This document shows positions 23,813-36,100 of a DNA stretch of 64,000 nt, piece after piece (within the stretch, counting starts at the first letter, position 1; every line of letters starts with the position of its first letter). Below the pieces are notes generated by a model, which was not told the DNA's origin, did not search any database, and worked only from the letters and a program-made list of their open reading frames with translations. The translations under genes were made by a program, and so were the position numbers. Source of the DNA: Syngnathus acus (Eukaryota > Chordata > Actinopteri > Syngnathiformes > Syngnathidae); assembly GCF_901709675.1 (NCBI RefSeq), contig NC_051091.1, positions 9,520,967-9,584,966 of the forward strand, written 5' to 3'.

Positions 23813-25335
23813 AAATGTAGTCCACACGGCTGTAAATCCAGAGTAAGGCGTATGAAAGAATAAAATACACCATAGACTATAGTATTTTTATTATTAGAAC
23901 TCATTGGCCATTGTATCGGAAAAATGTTCGTTCGCCTGCTGGCTTGTAGCGTTTTGTTGACTACCGCGCGTTTGTTTTTCCGCGTCACGTGATATCTAAC
24001 GAAGGCCCAGGGTTAGTTTAAGTTAAATCATAGTCAGCGCTGATGTTTACAGTTTCGACTCTTGTGAGCAATAGCGAAACGCCAAGCGGGGTCGCCGGTG
24101 AGTCAAGCTTACAAATCGAGCACACTCTAAAGCTATGACTGGCTGTCCCAATGCCTTTTCAAATATCAAAGGTGTGCATAAATTGTGGCAACAGCCTTAC
24201 AAAATATTTTTGCTTTTTCTACCCATCCCTTGTATATTTATTATAAGTAAATTACTGCAGTAGTATTACATTTCTTAATGATAGATAGTAAACGTACCAG
24301 ACTATTTCCCATTCTACAAAGGCGCGAGGGGCACAGTGTCAGCTTTCCGAGGACCTTCTTAAAGCGGCGATCAGAGAAATTTTGCTGCTACGACTCAGAA
24401 AAGAGAGTACGTGTAGACAAGTGTTACAGATTATTATTTGCGAATTTTCCAACTTTGTGGTTATTTCAAGTGACCCACGGGTAGTCCGTTTTCTTGAATC
24501 AGTGCAAAACATCGGCAGGTGTAAAACTTGGTAGGTGGGCATTATCCCATTTCCCAGCTAGTTAGCTGGCTAGCTAGCTGAAGCGGCTAGATTAGCTAGC
24601 TAGCTGACATACGTGAACTCCAGGTCAACCACGTTCCCATTCAGTCGGCATATCGGGTAAGTCATTTCTGTGCGACTGCAGGGTACAATTTCAGACCGCT
24701 ATGAATTGTGTACCCTACAAAGGATTTTAGTTAGATACGGATGAGTGTCGGACTCTTGGCGCGGGGTAAAAATATTATTCAACGCACTCAGTGTGCTATT
24801 TATTTGAAGTTGGATTCACTGCGCTTGCTACAAATTCAGGTTACTGTGCAGCTTCTATCAATTTGCTAAGTTGCAATTAGTCTCGAGCCTGTAATCAATT
24901 ACCTCGGTAATTGTACACGATCTTCAGGTGATTTCAGCGGCTCCTACGATTGGGCAGATTTTTTTTCCGACTCGCGTCTTGGTCATTTTTCAACATTTTC
25001 ACGTCAATATTTTTGCATTGTTAAGAGACTGTTGATCACCAAATTCACGGCTTTAAGGCAAGTTTATTCGTCGAGCACCATTCATAGACAACGGGGAAAC
25101 CATAGTGGGATTAGTTCAAAGTAGGATAACAAAATGCTGAGATGGTCCCATTTAGATGAAATTAAATGCCACATAAATGTCGGGAAATTAGCAAAAATGT
25201 TGAACAGGTTTTTCCAAAGTAAAAGCAGAAGTTTGTGAATGTTTAATTTGATGCAGACACTTATTGCTTAATTTCTTTCCAAAAATAATTCTCTCCCAGC
25301 AGAGTCACCGCTTGGATCAAAGCTGTGTTTCTGCC
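23813..25335. promoter_or_regulatory. Divergent intergenic region between sfi1 and eif4enif1
   Basis: The two genes point away from each other, so this 1.5 kb holds both promoters and the non-coding 5' exons of eif4enif1, whose start codon sits about 30 bases after an AG acceptor-like CTCCCAGCAG. A cluster of GCTAGCTAGCTG-type palindromic tetramers is seen at 24556-24607. Open frames here match nothing. Confidence 0.45.
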
Positions 25336-28300
25336 ATGGACGGTGATGCTTGTATTCAAGAGAAGAATGCAGGTGATGCTGCCGTGGACCAAGTAAAGAA
25401 AGAACCGGCAGCACCAATTCCACATAGATATACCAAGGTGATGGAGGGGGGGACACATTTTGTTTGATGCGGTCAAAAGTGTAGCAATGTTTAATTTGTT
25501 TGTCAATGTTTAGGAGAAGCTTCTCTTAATAAAAGAGCTACCCATCTCCAACAAAAGGCCAAACTGTCTGTCAGAGAAATATGATAGGTAAGCATGTAAT
25601 GTGTGTATCGGAGTGTAAAGATATAGTTTTTATAGAACGGCGGTGAATGTATTTGCAGTCTTTCATAATTCCAAATGTTTTAATGCAGCGATGGCGTCTG
25701 GGATCCTGAGAAGTGGCATATCTCAATGTATCCCAACTCGGGGCGTAATTCTCCAATGGAAGGCTTTAAGAAGGAGCATTTGGAGGATAGAGGTCCACTG
25801 AAACGAAGAATCCCAGGTACTTCACAGAGGCATCAAGAAATGCTCAGAATATCTATCTATCTCTTGTTAACACTTCTTTGTTCCAATATTCAACACATTT
25901 GGAATAAGGTCTGTGTGCTCCATTTTTCTTCAGATCCCCGCGAGAGGTTAAAGGAGGACGACTTGGATGTCATACTGAGCCCACAGCGTCGTAGCTTTGG
26001 AGGTGGATGCCAAGGCAATGCTGCTCCTGCAATCCACTCGTCCCGACCAATCAGCCCATTAGAAAATAAGGAGAACGAGACTCTCCGTCTAGGAGGATCA
26101 CGAAGGATCGGAAGTGGCCGTATCATTGCTGCCCGAGCTTTTGAAAGAGAAGCCCGCCTGGAAAGGGAAAGGGAAAGGGAACGGGATGTCAGAGACTTCA
26201 AAGACAAAAGATTCAGGGTTGGTTTTCATTGCATTCATCCTAAATCAGACTCACACCGGTGTTGCTATAGTATATTGAGGCTAAATTGGAATGTAGACCA
26301 CAGAAATATTAATTTGCCCGTTTTTACAGGCCTTCCCATATCCAATAGATACTTCATCTTGCATCAGCACGCAGCCAAAACTAAAAATAGCCTTGGTTGT
26401 CCCACTGCATCAGCTTGGTCATTGGACTTCTTTTTTTATCTCATGCAGAGAGATTTTGGAGACAAACGTGTGTTTAGTGAACGCAGAAGGAATGATTCTT
26501 ATGCGGAAGAGGAGCCAGAGTGGTTCTCTGGAGGCCCTACGAGCCAGTCGGAGACGATCGAGCTCATTGGATTTGATGATAAATTATTAGAAGATGATAG
26601 ACGCAAGTCCAGGCGCTCAAAGAAGAGGACAGAGCCTGTGAAAGAAGGCAAGTGAAAATAGTTTCCAATACCATACAGAGTTGCCGTGATGATGTGACTT
26701 AGGATTTGCCGTGAATCCATAGAATGTAATGGACAGCCAGAGGAGCCAAATGTGACTGTGCGGCCTTCAGCTGATCAAGAGGTTCCTCACCCTGATGTGC
26801 TGCCAGAGCAGTCCACTGGTGACTTTGACTTCAATGAATTTTTCAATCTGGAGAAGACCATGCCAGGACTGGCGTCTGTAAGTACTGGGATGCATTGAGG
26901 TGTTTGAACGCACAAAGAGTCTGTCATTCAAAGCTTAAGATGCTTTCATATCACCTTGACTTTTCTTACTTGACCTGAGGTGGTGTTTTTTTTTTTTTTT
27001 TTTCTAAAAAGTCTCAGTCTTGTAGAATCTAATGACTATGGAAAGCTGCCCTAAATCAGAGTGTGACTTTAGTGTGCACATCCTTTGCTTGTGTTTGTGG
27101 TTTTCCTCTGTCACAATCTTTTTTCTTTTTTTTTTTTTTTTTTTTAAATAGATGATAGAGGATGTTTTAGGCGAAGGGCCTGTATCAGCAAGCCGCTTCA
27201 GTCAGTGGTTCTCCAGCAACGTGAGCCCTTCAGGGAGCCGCTCTAGCAGTCTGAGATCCACCCCGCACGAGGAACTGGAAAAACTAGCAGGTTCATTATT
27301 TGTTATTTTTTCCCCCCCTTTCCCCACTAGCAAGTAATGAGAAAAGTCAAGTTTTTACTAAACCCCACCCCCCCTCTTAAAGGGCTTGAAGCCCTTGGCA
27401 CATCATCTGGCCAAGGCCCTGCCTCATTCTTCACACCCATTCAATCATCAGAATCAAAGGAGAAGGTGGACATACTGGAGCTGTTGCACAAGGCCAAAGT
27501 AGACCTGAAGCCTCTTCTCTCCACTCTTTCTCAGAACAAGGCTCGCCTCCGAGAAAACAGTGAGTGTCGCTCCATAGTTCGGCCATACACTACATTTATA
27601 ATAACAATAGCAATGCATCTGATACTGTAGACTTAATGGAATTGCAGTATAGCATAATAAAATTCTTTGTTCCTTTTGGTCATAAATGCCACCTTACTTG
27701 TCAGTACCAAAGTCTGCTTTTTATTTTGAAATGCAAAAAAAAAAGTCTCCCCACTCATTCCACTTGATCTTATCATGTGCTTGTCAAGCTATGTGAAGTA
27801 ACTGGTATTACTTTAATTTCAGCTCACTCTGGAGCAGTGCTGTCCCTGGAGGAAGTGGAGGGGGGAATGAAAGGGATGAAACTGGCCTCAGAACCACAAG
27901 TGCCAAAGGTAGCACCTCCGCGGAGAGGAAACGGGACCCCATTCATGGCTGAGCACTTAGAGGAGGCGTTAACGGGTGGTCCCAGTGCTCGTCCACGTTC
28001 GCGTGACACGGATATGTCAGCCTTTAATAAACTGGTCAGCAGCATGAAGGCAAGTGGAACTCTGCCAACGCATCCCAAAACCAACTCAAGCAATGTAAGT
28101 ATTTCTCAGGTACGCTAAATTTTCGTATTAGACTAACAAGTAGGAGCGTGATGAATGGTTCACTGTTGGAGTGAGATGGCAAAATATTGTTTGGCAACTC
28201 TTTCAGTGATGTGCATAAATTTGCTTCTTAGCCGGAATTTTCATGGTGTCATTACTGCGTTACATATTTGACAAGAATCTATTCATGCTAATATTTATCT

Positions 28301-31300
28301 TTCATACCCTAATAAAACTTCTACCTCAAGTTTCACATTGCATGATGCTTATTGGGGTTTGATGTCTATTGAGGGCTTCCATTGCACATTCACAAATTCA
28401 GACTATTTGTGTTTAACTGCAGCAATCTTCAGGGCTGACTGAAGTTCCGATGCCTCCTCAGCAACCGAAAAACATATTCCAGGTATTTGAGATGGCAGTC
28501 CTTTCAAATAGCCATCATTAGAGTGAACACTTATCTGAAGACTTAAAAGCTTTACATGCCTCTAAATGTTATCCAGCCCACATTTCTGTTACAAGCTATA
28601 CGCCTGAATGTGAGTTTTGGTGTCATATTTCCTGCAAATGTGTGTTTTGCAATGTAGGAGCTCTTGGGACGGCCTGTTCGTAGTCGCTCCCCAGTGTTAC
28701 TTGGCAACCTTTTGGGCAATTCTGAGGTCTCGGGTCCTCCCAGCTCTCTACATGGCCTGCTGCACAAGGGTCCCTCACCACCGCTCTTCCCCCAGAGGTC
28801 ACCCTCACCAGACTACTTCAACAGTCGCTTGCAACATCCAGCAGGTAAAAGGTTCTAACATTCTGTTTGTTGTAGAATTGTAACACCATAAGGTTGGTGT
28901 CAGGAAGGGCATCCGGCTGTAAAAAGTTTTGCTCCAAAAATGTTCTCAGTATACTCTCAACCACGAGATGGCCATGGACCGTCCCCGGTGGAAGAAAGCC
29001 ATATTGAGAATCCAGTCCAACCCAGCGGCGCCTGGAAAGCGGACTTTAAACCGATGATGATGTAGAATTGTAACACCATAAAATCAAAATTACTTGTTTT
29101 TTTTTTTTTTTCTCCAGAAAACATTGTAAGGAAGCCGCATGTGAATCTAGCAACACGTCAAACAGTAGTTGCCACGACTACTAATAGTACTTATGCTTTT
29201 GGCGGTTGGCAAATAGTTTGTGTGCATTACCGCCATCTTCTGGCCACTCCCGGTAATGCACCACAATTATTTGTAGTCTGAAAAATTTGGTATTTTAAAC
29301 ATTTGGGCATCCTATGTTGTGAACATTGAACCCTCTGGGGGATAATAAATGCATTCATGTTACAGCTAAGACTTTGATGAGACTTCTTGTGTAGAAAGTT
29401 AACTACAGTGTTCTAGCCAATTTTGGGGATGGACTCCGAGAACAAAACTGTTGATGGCTACTTTCTGGGTTGTCCTCTCTCATTTTATCTCAAGGCTTTC
29501 CTGTTGGAGCTCAGCCCTTAATGCCTGAACAATATGCTGACATGCACAGGTCCATCAGCCCTGCAGCTGCAGCCCATCATCAGGTAGCATGATGTTTTCC
29601 TTAGTGGAGCAATTGAATTTTTTGTTAGCATGTGTGCTGTACCACAAATTAAATTATGTACCATTTGTTTAACGAATTGAGTCTCTAACCTTTTTTTTTT
29701 TCCATTTAAATCCTTTTTTTTTTTTTGTTTTTTTTTTTTTTTGTTTTTTTTTTTGAGGGGTTAAAAAAAAAAATCATTGACCTTTTTTTTTTTTGTCTTT
29801 TTTGTTAGATGAGACCGCTCTCAATGCCAGTGAATCATGCAGATCTTGAAGCACTAGCATTTCAGCAGGATCTTGCGCTACATGCCCATCATCAGTTCCC
29901 ATCCGGCTACAACAGGCTACCACAGGACAAATCATTTCAAAATCGGTGAGTGATTTCTCACTTGACTTGAAAATGATACAGCAGTACATCAATTCCCGGG
30001 GGACCCGTCTCAAGCTGCAGTGAACTTCACAAGCAGCAGATTGTAAATAATTGTTGTAACACATGCTGACAAGTCATTTAACCAAGTAATTAAAAGTCTA
30101 GATTAGTTTTACTTGCTTGCTTAGATGTGGTATACGTTTGTTTCAGACCACAGCGTGTTAACCGCTCCCCTGGTCCAGGCTCCCAGCCTGCTGGAAGAAA
30201 CTCACCAGGCAGTGCTGTCACCAGTATGGTAAGCATAGGGATTTATCCTTCTGAAAAATGTTGTTCCATGCGAGCAAAACAGTATTTCTTTTTTCTCTTT
30301 CAACAGCTGTCTCCATCGTTTACGCCCACATCAGTGATCCGCAAAATGTATGCAACAAAAGAGAAAAGCAAAGATGATCCAGCAAGTCGATTAGAGACCA
30401 AAGAGGAGGCAGCAGTCCACTCTCAAGCTGGTACAGAGTCCTCATTTGCCTTACGTCTGAACTACAGATGGCTAAATTTGATGTTCCTCTTACGATTGCA
30501 GAGAACCACCTTGAAGCAGTTGAAGGGAATGGCGCCCAGTCTGGTGGTGTCAAGCACTTCTCTCAGACCTTGCCGGGCAAAGATCAGGAGCGACTAAGGC
30601 CACTTTCTACCGGACATCATACGCCCACCACGGCACCGCCAGGACCACCCATGACTTTCCCGCGTTCCATCTACCCGGTACCGCTGCTATCCCACGTGCC
30701 AATGGTGCGCCCGCCTCCTCAGCTCCACCCCAGTGTGGTCCAACGAATGCTGGCACAGGGAATCCAACCCCAGCAGCTTGGCCCAGCACTGGTCCAAGCA
30801 GGTGAAGGTTTGCCAAGAACATTCTAAGCTAAGGAGTGAATCTAGTGGATGCTGCACCTCAAATGATTGATGATGATCAAGGCTGAGTCTTGCCACCCCC
30901 TGTCATTCTCAGGTATATATCCACCACATGTTGACCTTGCGCAACTTCAAGGCTTGCCCCCCGCAATACTGGGCCAAACCCTGTACCCTCTCAGTGCAAC
31001 GGGGGGGCATCCACCGCTTCTGCCTACCAGAGCAAACAATCAGATGCAGTTGGCAGTGATGCAGCAGCAACTTCAGCAGCAGAGACAAAGTAAGTCAAAT
31101 GGAATGTGATGAATCTGTGTAATTACCTGCCTTTTTGTTTTACTCATCCATTGTGAGCATAACTGTGTTCTCCTTGCAGTGCATCAGAGCATCCCAGGTC
31201 CATCATCTCAGAGCCAAGGTCCCCATCGAGCGAATGGCCCCCAGCGACATGCAAGTCCCCCTCCAGGCCTAGCCAAGTGGTTTGGATCTGATGTGCTGGA

Positions 31301-31364
31301 TCAGCAACTCCCTTCCATGCCAGCCAAGGTTATAAGCGTAGATGAGTTGGAGTTCCGGCCTTAA
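25336..31364 (+). CDS. eif4enif1: eIF4E transporter 4E-T (eukaryotic translation initiation factor 4E nuclear import factor 1)
   Basis: Shuttling eIF4E-binding protein that represses translation and scaffolds mRNA decay in P-bodies. Eighteen coding exons: 25336-25437, 25514-25587, 25689-25816, 25934-26217, 26449-26647, 26723-26877, 27152-27290, 27383-27559, 27823-28094, 28423-28482, 28658-28844, 29495-29583, 29809-29945, 30147-30228, 30307-30430, 30502-30801, 30913-31089, 31180-31364, summing to 956 aa (human 985). The eIF4E-binding YTKEKLL is in exons 1-2; SEKYDSDGVWDPEKWH, DPRERLKEDDLDVILSPQRR, EEPEWFSGGPTSQSETIEL, GDFDFNEFFNLEK, PFMAEHLEE, AFNKLVSSMKASGTLP and the end AKVISVDELEFRP are conserved. 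The intron after exon 5 uses a GC donor (GAAG/GCAAGT). A SINE-like insertion lies in the intron after exon 11. Confidence 0.97.
28892..29060 (+). mobile_element. Short retroposed insertion with 21-bp target duplication, RTE-like tail
   Basis: An about 170-bp block begins GGTTGGTGTCAGGAAGGGCA and ends in ACCGATGATGA. The same 21-base sequence, starting TGTAGAATTG, lies immediately on each side (28871-28891 and 29061-29081). A long duplication plus an ATGATG-type tail is typical of LINE-driven insertions of RTE kind, so this is a 5'-truncated LINE or a SINE using such a tail. It sits in an eif4enif1 intron and carries no frame. Confidence 0.85.
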
Positions 31365-33191
31365 GGAACTTTAATGCTGTTGTGGACTGTGAAATATATT
31401 TTCTCTTTCTCTCCCTGATGGATACATTTAAATGTGAACTTTAGTTTGAAGCCACAGCACACACCTGGGCAGTCATTGCGACTCGAACAATGAAGTCAAA
31501 GCTCTTACAGAAAATGTAAGCCGGGCAATGGAGATGTTACTGCAGCTATGCTTTTCTGTTTATTTGTTTCATCTTTTTTTTTTTTCTCCCTTCATTTTAT
31601 TTTGTCCCTCTCGTTTTGTATTGGACTAGTGGTAAATTAGGGAGTAAGTTATGTATATTCACTATTTGTACAGATGATGGGAAGTTAACTTAGTCCCACT
31701 GTATATAGCAATGGTTTCTTTTTCTAGGTATAAGGGAGGTGAAACTAAAGTTTAAATGCATCACTAAGAGCTGGTAGCACTCCTTGTAGACTTTCGTTTT
31801 CCTCGTGAACCGCACTGAGAGCTATTGCAAGCAATGGATGGGGAGGTTTGGTATCTTCTCTTCCCTTGCTAGTGGCTCAGTTGGATAGATGTGACGAGCA
31901 GAATCATTTCAGGACTACTCCAAGGGACTGCTGGTTGTGCCTTCTGTGTACATGGTTTTTCCCCCTTTTGTACTGTATCCTCTCCCATCCAAACTGCCAC
32001 AAGAGGAGGCAGTCTCACAATTTCTGGAGGTGTCTGGATTCAGTTTTTTTTTTTTTTTTTTTTGTGCTCTTAAGTTATAAAGCACAGATAGAATTAATAA
32101 AAGTTGTGACAAACAGAATGTATGCTTTACTTTCCCTCCCACCAATGTTTAAATCCGTAGGAGTCGTGCAACGTTTTGAACATCTTTCTGCATGACTTAA
32201 TAGAAGCATGCCCCAATTATGAATGGTATCTCACTCGTGGGATGCAAAATGGTTAACTTGCATAGAAGAGAGAGCCTCTGCCTGCTAATTATAGTTTTGT
32301 ATGGGTGGAGTCAACCTCGTTGAGTCAGTTGATGTTAACCTGTTCTCTCGTGAGCATCCATGGAGAAGAAAAGGCTTGATGTGCATAAAATCCCAAATAT
32401 TGGGGCTCTTTTTTTTTTTTTCCTGAGGTCTAAGATAGATTATTGCAGGGTACTTGATCAAGCAAACAATGTTTCACTGGGTTTAAATCAATGGGAATTA
32501 TTTCCAATTTAAAACAAGACTTGTCAACGATTTGCTTTTTTAATTGGTTTTGCTTATGACCTTGTCTGTTATGGTCTTCCTTGAATTGGATGAAACAATT
32601 CGCAGCATAATAATGAAACTGGTTGTCCCCATTGAACGTGAATTTTATTTTGTGGGCGGAATTGATGATTTAATCCCTAACATCGTGACGTCGAAACAGC
32701 GTCACCTGGATCCGAGCGGGTAACGCGATGCAGCTCAGTGCGACATGTCGATTGTCGAGCGGAAAAGCCTTTAAGGTGGACGCTCTGTGGGGGGAGGGGT
32801 CTGTCACACAAACAGGAAGAGGAGACCTGCGCATAATCTGCCGACCATCAATAAAAGACCCCAGGAGCGTTATTCATTCTCCTTATTGGCCGGTTTAAGA
32901 TCATAACACAAACGCACGCGTGATAAACCCTTGTTGCCACACACACACACACACACAAAGAAAATACGAACGCCGCCCCCAGTCGAGAAAGCCGGGTCAA
33001 AGTGCACAGGAAGCTGGGGGGCTGCCATCTTTAGCCTGCCGCTAATGCTAGCGCAAACGTTAGACGCTACAACGACTGGGCGAAGCAGTCGGTCGGTTCG
33101 GGGGGATTTTGTAGCTAGCTGTCCTCCGCGGCTCCATTGCAAAATTGCAAACTCCGTCCTTTCCGCTCATCCGCCGCTGGATGCATTCGGC
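31365..33191 (+). other. eif4enif1 3' UTR and patz1 promoter/5' UTR
   Basis: After the eif4enif1 stop the sequence is non-coding with T runs and AATAAA signals at 32096 and 32849. From about 32690 to 33191 base composition rises in GC and CpG, matching a CpG-rich promoter and 5' UTR of patz1; a CA tract sits at 32940-32957. An open frame extends upstream of the patz1 ATG without conserved residues and is not taken as coding. Confidence 0.55.
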
Positions 33192-36100
33192 ATGGAGAAG
33201 CTAGCGGAGCCGTCTTGGACTTCTTCGTACACCTACCAGGTGAGCAAGCACAGCGCGGAGATGCTACACAATCTCGACGTGCAGAGGAAAGATGGAGGCA
33301 GGTTCTGCGACGTGATCCTGCGCGTCGGCGAGGAGAGCTTCCCCGCACACAAGGCGGTGCTGGCGGCGTGCAGCGAGTACTTTGAGTCGGTGTTCGGCCG
33401 CCAGCCGGAGGACGGCGACGCCAGGGAGCTGGAGATGCACACCATCAGTCCCAAAGTTTTCAAAGACATCTTGGACTTCGCGTACACGTCAAGGATTGTG
33501 GTGCGGCTCGAGTGCTTCCCGGAGTTGATGACAGCTGCCAAGTTTCTGCTGATGCGCTCGATTATTGAAATCTGCCAGGAGGTCATCAAACAATCCAATG
33601 TGCAAATCCTCGTCCCGTCCTCGCGGGGAGGGAACGCCAGCCTTTGCCAGGCCGCCGGGGCGGCTGAGCTTGGATTCCCGGTGGCCCAGCAGCAGGATTT
33701 GGTGAACGGGACGGCGCTGGTAGGCTTCGCTAACAATGGACATCAGGTGGATGGGAGCGAAGCCGCAGCCGCTGCCGCCGTGCTACTGGAGGACGCCGCC
33801 GAGGGATCGATGCCCATCCTGCAGCCCGTCGGCGGGCTACCCGTGCCTCCCGAAACAACAACGCTGCACCACGACGTCGTTTCAAAGAGGGGCAGGGGCA
33901 GACCCAAGAAGACTGGCGCCTCCGAGGAGCCCGTCCACTTCAATCATAACGCGCAAAAGAACATCGTGCTCTTTCCGTGCGGCGCTTGCGGCAAAGCCTT
34001 TACGGAAGCCTCCCGTCTGAAAAACCACGAAGCCCAACACGGAGCCAACGTCGGCGGCCGCTCCACGCCGGGCGGCCTGGCTCTGATGGGCCAGGAAAAC
34101 GACGCGCAGTTCCATGGAGGGCTGACGCTGGACCATGGCCGCAAGCGCGAGAGGACCCGTCGGCACGTCGGCTGTGACATCTGCGGCAAGGTGTTCCGCG
34201 ACGTGTACCACCTGAATCGACACAAGTTGTCCCACTCTGGGGAGAAGCCCTACGCGTGTCATGTGTGCGGTCTGCGCTTCAAACGCAAAGACAGGATGTC
34301 CTATCATGTGCGCTCCCACGACGGCTCCGTGGGCAAACCCTACGTGTGCCAAAGTTGTGGCAAAGGCTTTTCCAGGTCAGTTAACATTCCACTAGTTTGG
34401 CCTCAAAATGGTGACTTTGCTAACTTTTGATTGCATGCCTAAGTTTGGCCCGTTTGTCATAACGTGGGTAATGTACTCCACTTTACACAAAATATATATT
34501 TTGATCCTCCAGACCAGACCATCTGAATGGACATATCAAACAAGTCCACACAACAGAGAGACCCCACAAGTGCCAGGTGATACCCCAAAACATTTCAACC
34601 AGAATTGAATAGCTTGACCATTTTGAAACTGTAAGTTCACGTCTTTTGTTTGGTCTCTTGCAGATTTGTAATGCCTCTTTTGCTACAAGAGATCGCCTCA
34701 GGTCACACCTCGCATGTCATGAGGACAAAATTCCTTGCAAAGTTTGCGGCAAGTACCTCCGTGCGGCCTACATGACGGACCACCTCAAGAAACATAGTGA
34801 AGGAACACACAACTACTGTGGCATTTGCAACAAAGGTAAGTCATTCGTGCCGGGCTGTAAGCTCCTAACTTATGATCAGTGGTACCTGAAAAGCTTTCTG
34901 AGGAAAACAGGCCCTGACAAAATAAAATAGTTGCATTCGAGTTGTACCACCCTGTTGCTTGTGCTGCAAGCATCTGCCCTTCTGCGTGTGCGTTAAATTC
35001 TTTAATGACAACTCCGTTGGAGTTTACTCTTAAAACCAAATGCACAATGAAAATAAATGCACACATTTTATATTTAAACTCAGGGTATGTTTCATTTTAC
35101 TTTAGCTAATTTTACAGCGCTAATGCTGGAGTCAATGTAAAATTGTATTGGCATGCTAGTAGGATATTAGCATTGACTTCTGGGAGTGCTATTACGTCAA
35201 ATAAAAAAGAAAACACGCACAAACACATACACAAAAGTAATACAATTATACTTAATGGCACTTGTTCTTCCTAATCTGTGAAAAACAAGCTATATGAAGA
35301 GAGCTCAGTCGCAACTTTCTTGTGGTACTCATGTCAGTGTTTATTCCATGCTTGCATGGCACCACACTGCTCCTAAGTGGCCAATAAGCAAATAGTAGGA
35401 AAAAGACTACGTTTTTTATTTTATTTATTGTTTTCATTGCTATTATTTTAGTAGAATCTCATTTTACTGGTTCTTTCAAGTTGTTTCCAAATGTTCAAGT
35501 TGTTCCAAGGAATTTTTATTTTACCAATACTTATTTCTACATGCTATGGCACGGAATGCGATACCCGAGGTCCCACGGCTGATATTGCTCCTTTTTTTCT
35601 GAATACGATGAAGAAAAAAAGAGTAGGGTTATTCATGTGATGCTTAATAAACTGAGGAATGCCAATGTAAAATTGTACAAGCCGACAGAGGCGACCATCC
35701 CGCGAGCTGCAGTGGCTGGTCATCCGGAATGAAGCAGCGGTGTGATAGAGTATCACTTCAGTTTTCCTGCCGCTGTTTGATTCCAGCAGTGTTGCATTTC
35801 TTCTCGATACACGAGTCCCTTATTTTTCCACATTTCCTCTGGATGGTTCTCTCCAATCGCTGCTGGTGTTGCGCTCAAAGCAGTCGCGATGATCTTGGGC
35901 CGGCCATCGCCCGTCTCTGTCGAGGCCTCCGCTTTGCAATCGACTGCCTTGTTTGTGCTCTTCCCGGTCGCAGGTTTCTCCACTGCCTCCTATCTTAAGG
36001 TGCATACAAAGACACACCATGGCTCCTCACTGCCATCCTCTGGCGCGTTGCACCCATTCCCTGAGCCAAGCGGGGAACTACAGATGCACAACGGCACCCC

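Noticed and set aside
32931-33191. N-terminal extension of the patz1 frame by 87 codons
   Set aside because: The frame upstream of MEKLAEPSW includes a CA microsatellite translated as His-Thr repeats and lacks similarity to PATZ1; taken as 5' UTR.
35753-36020. Minus-strand frames in patz1 intron 3 and exon 4
   Set aside because: They overlap a patz1 exon on the opposite strand and show no domain or splice support.
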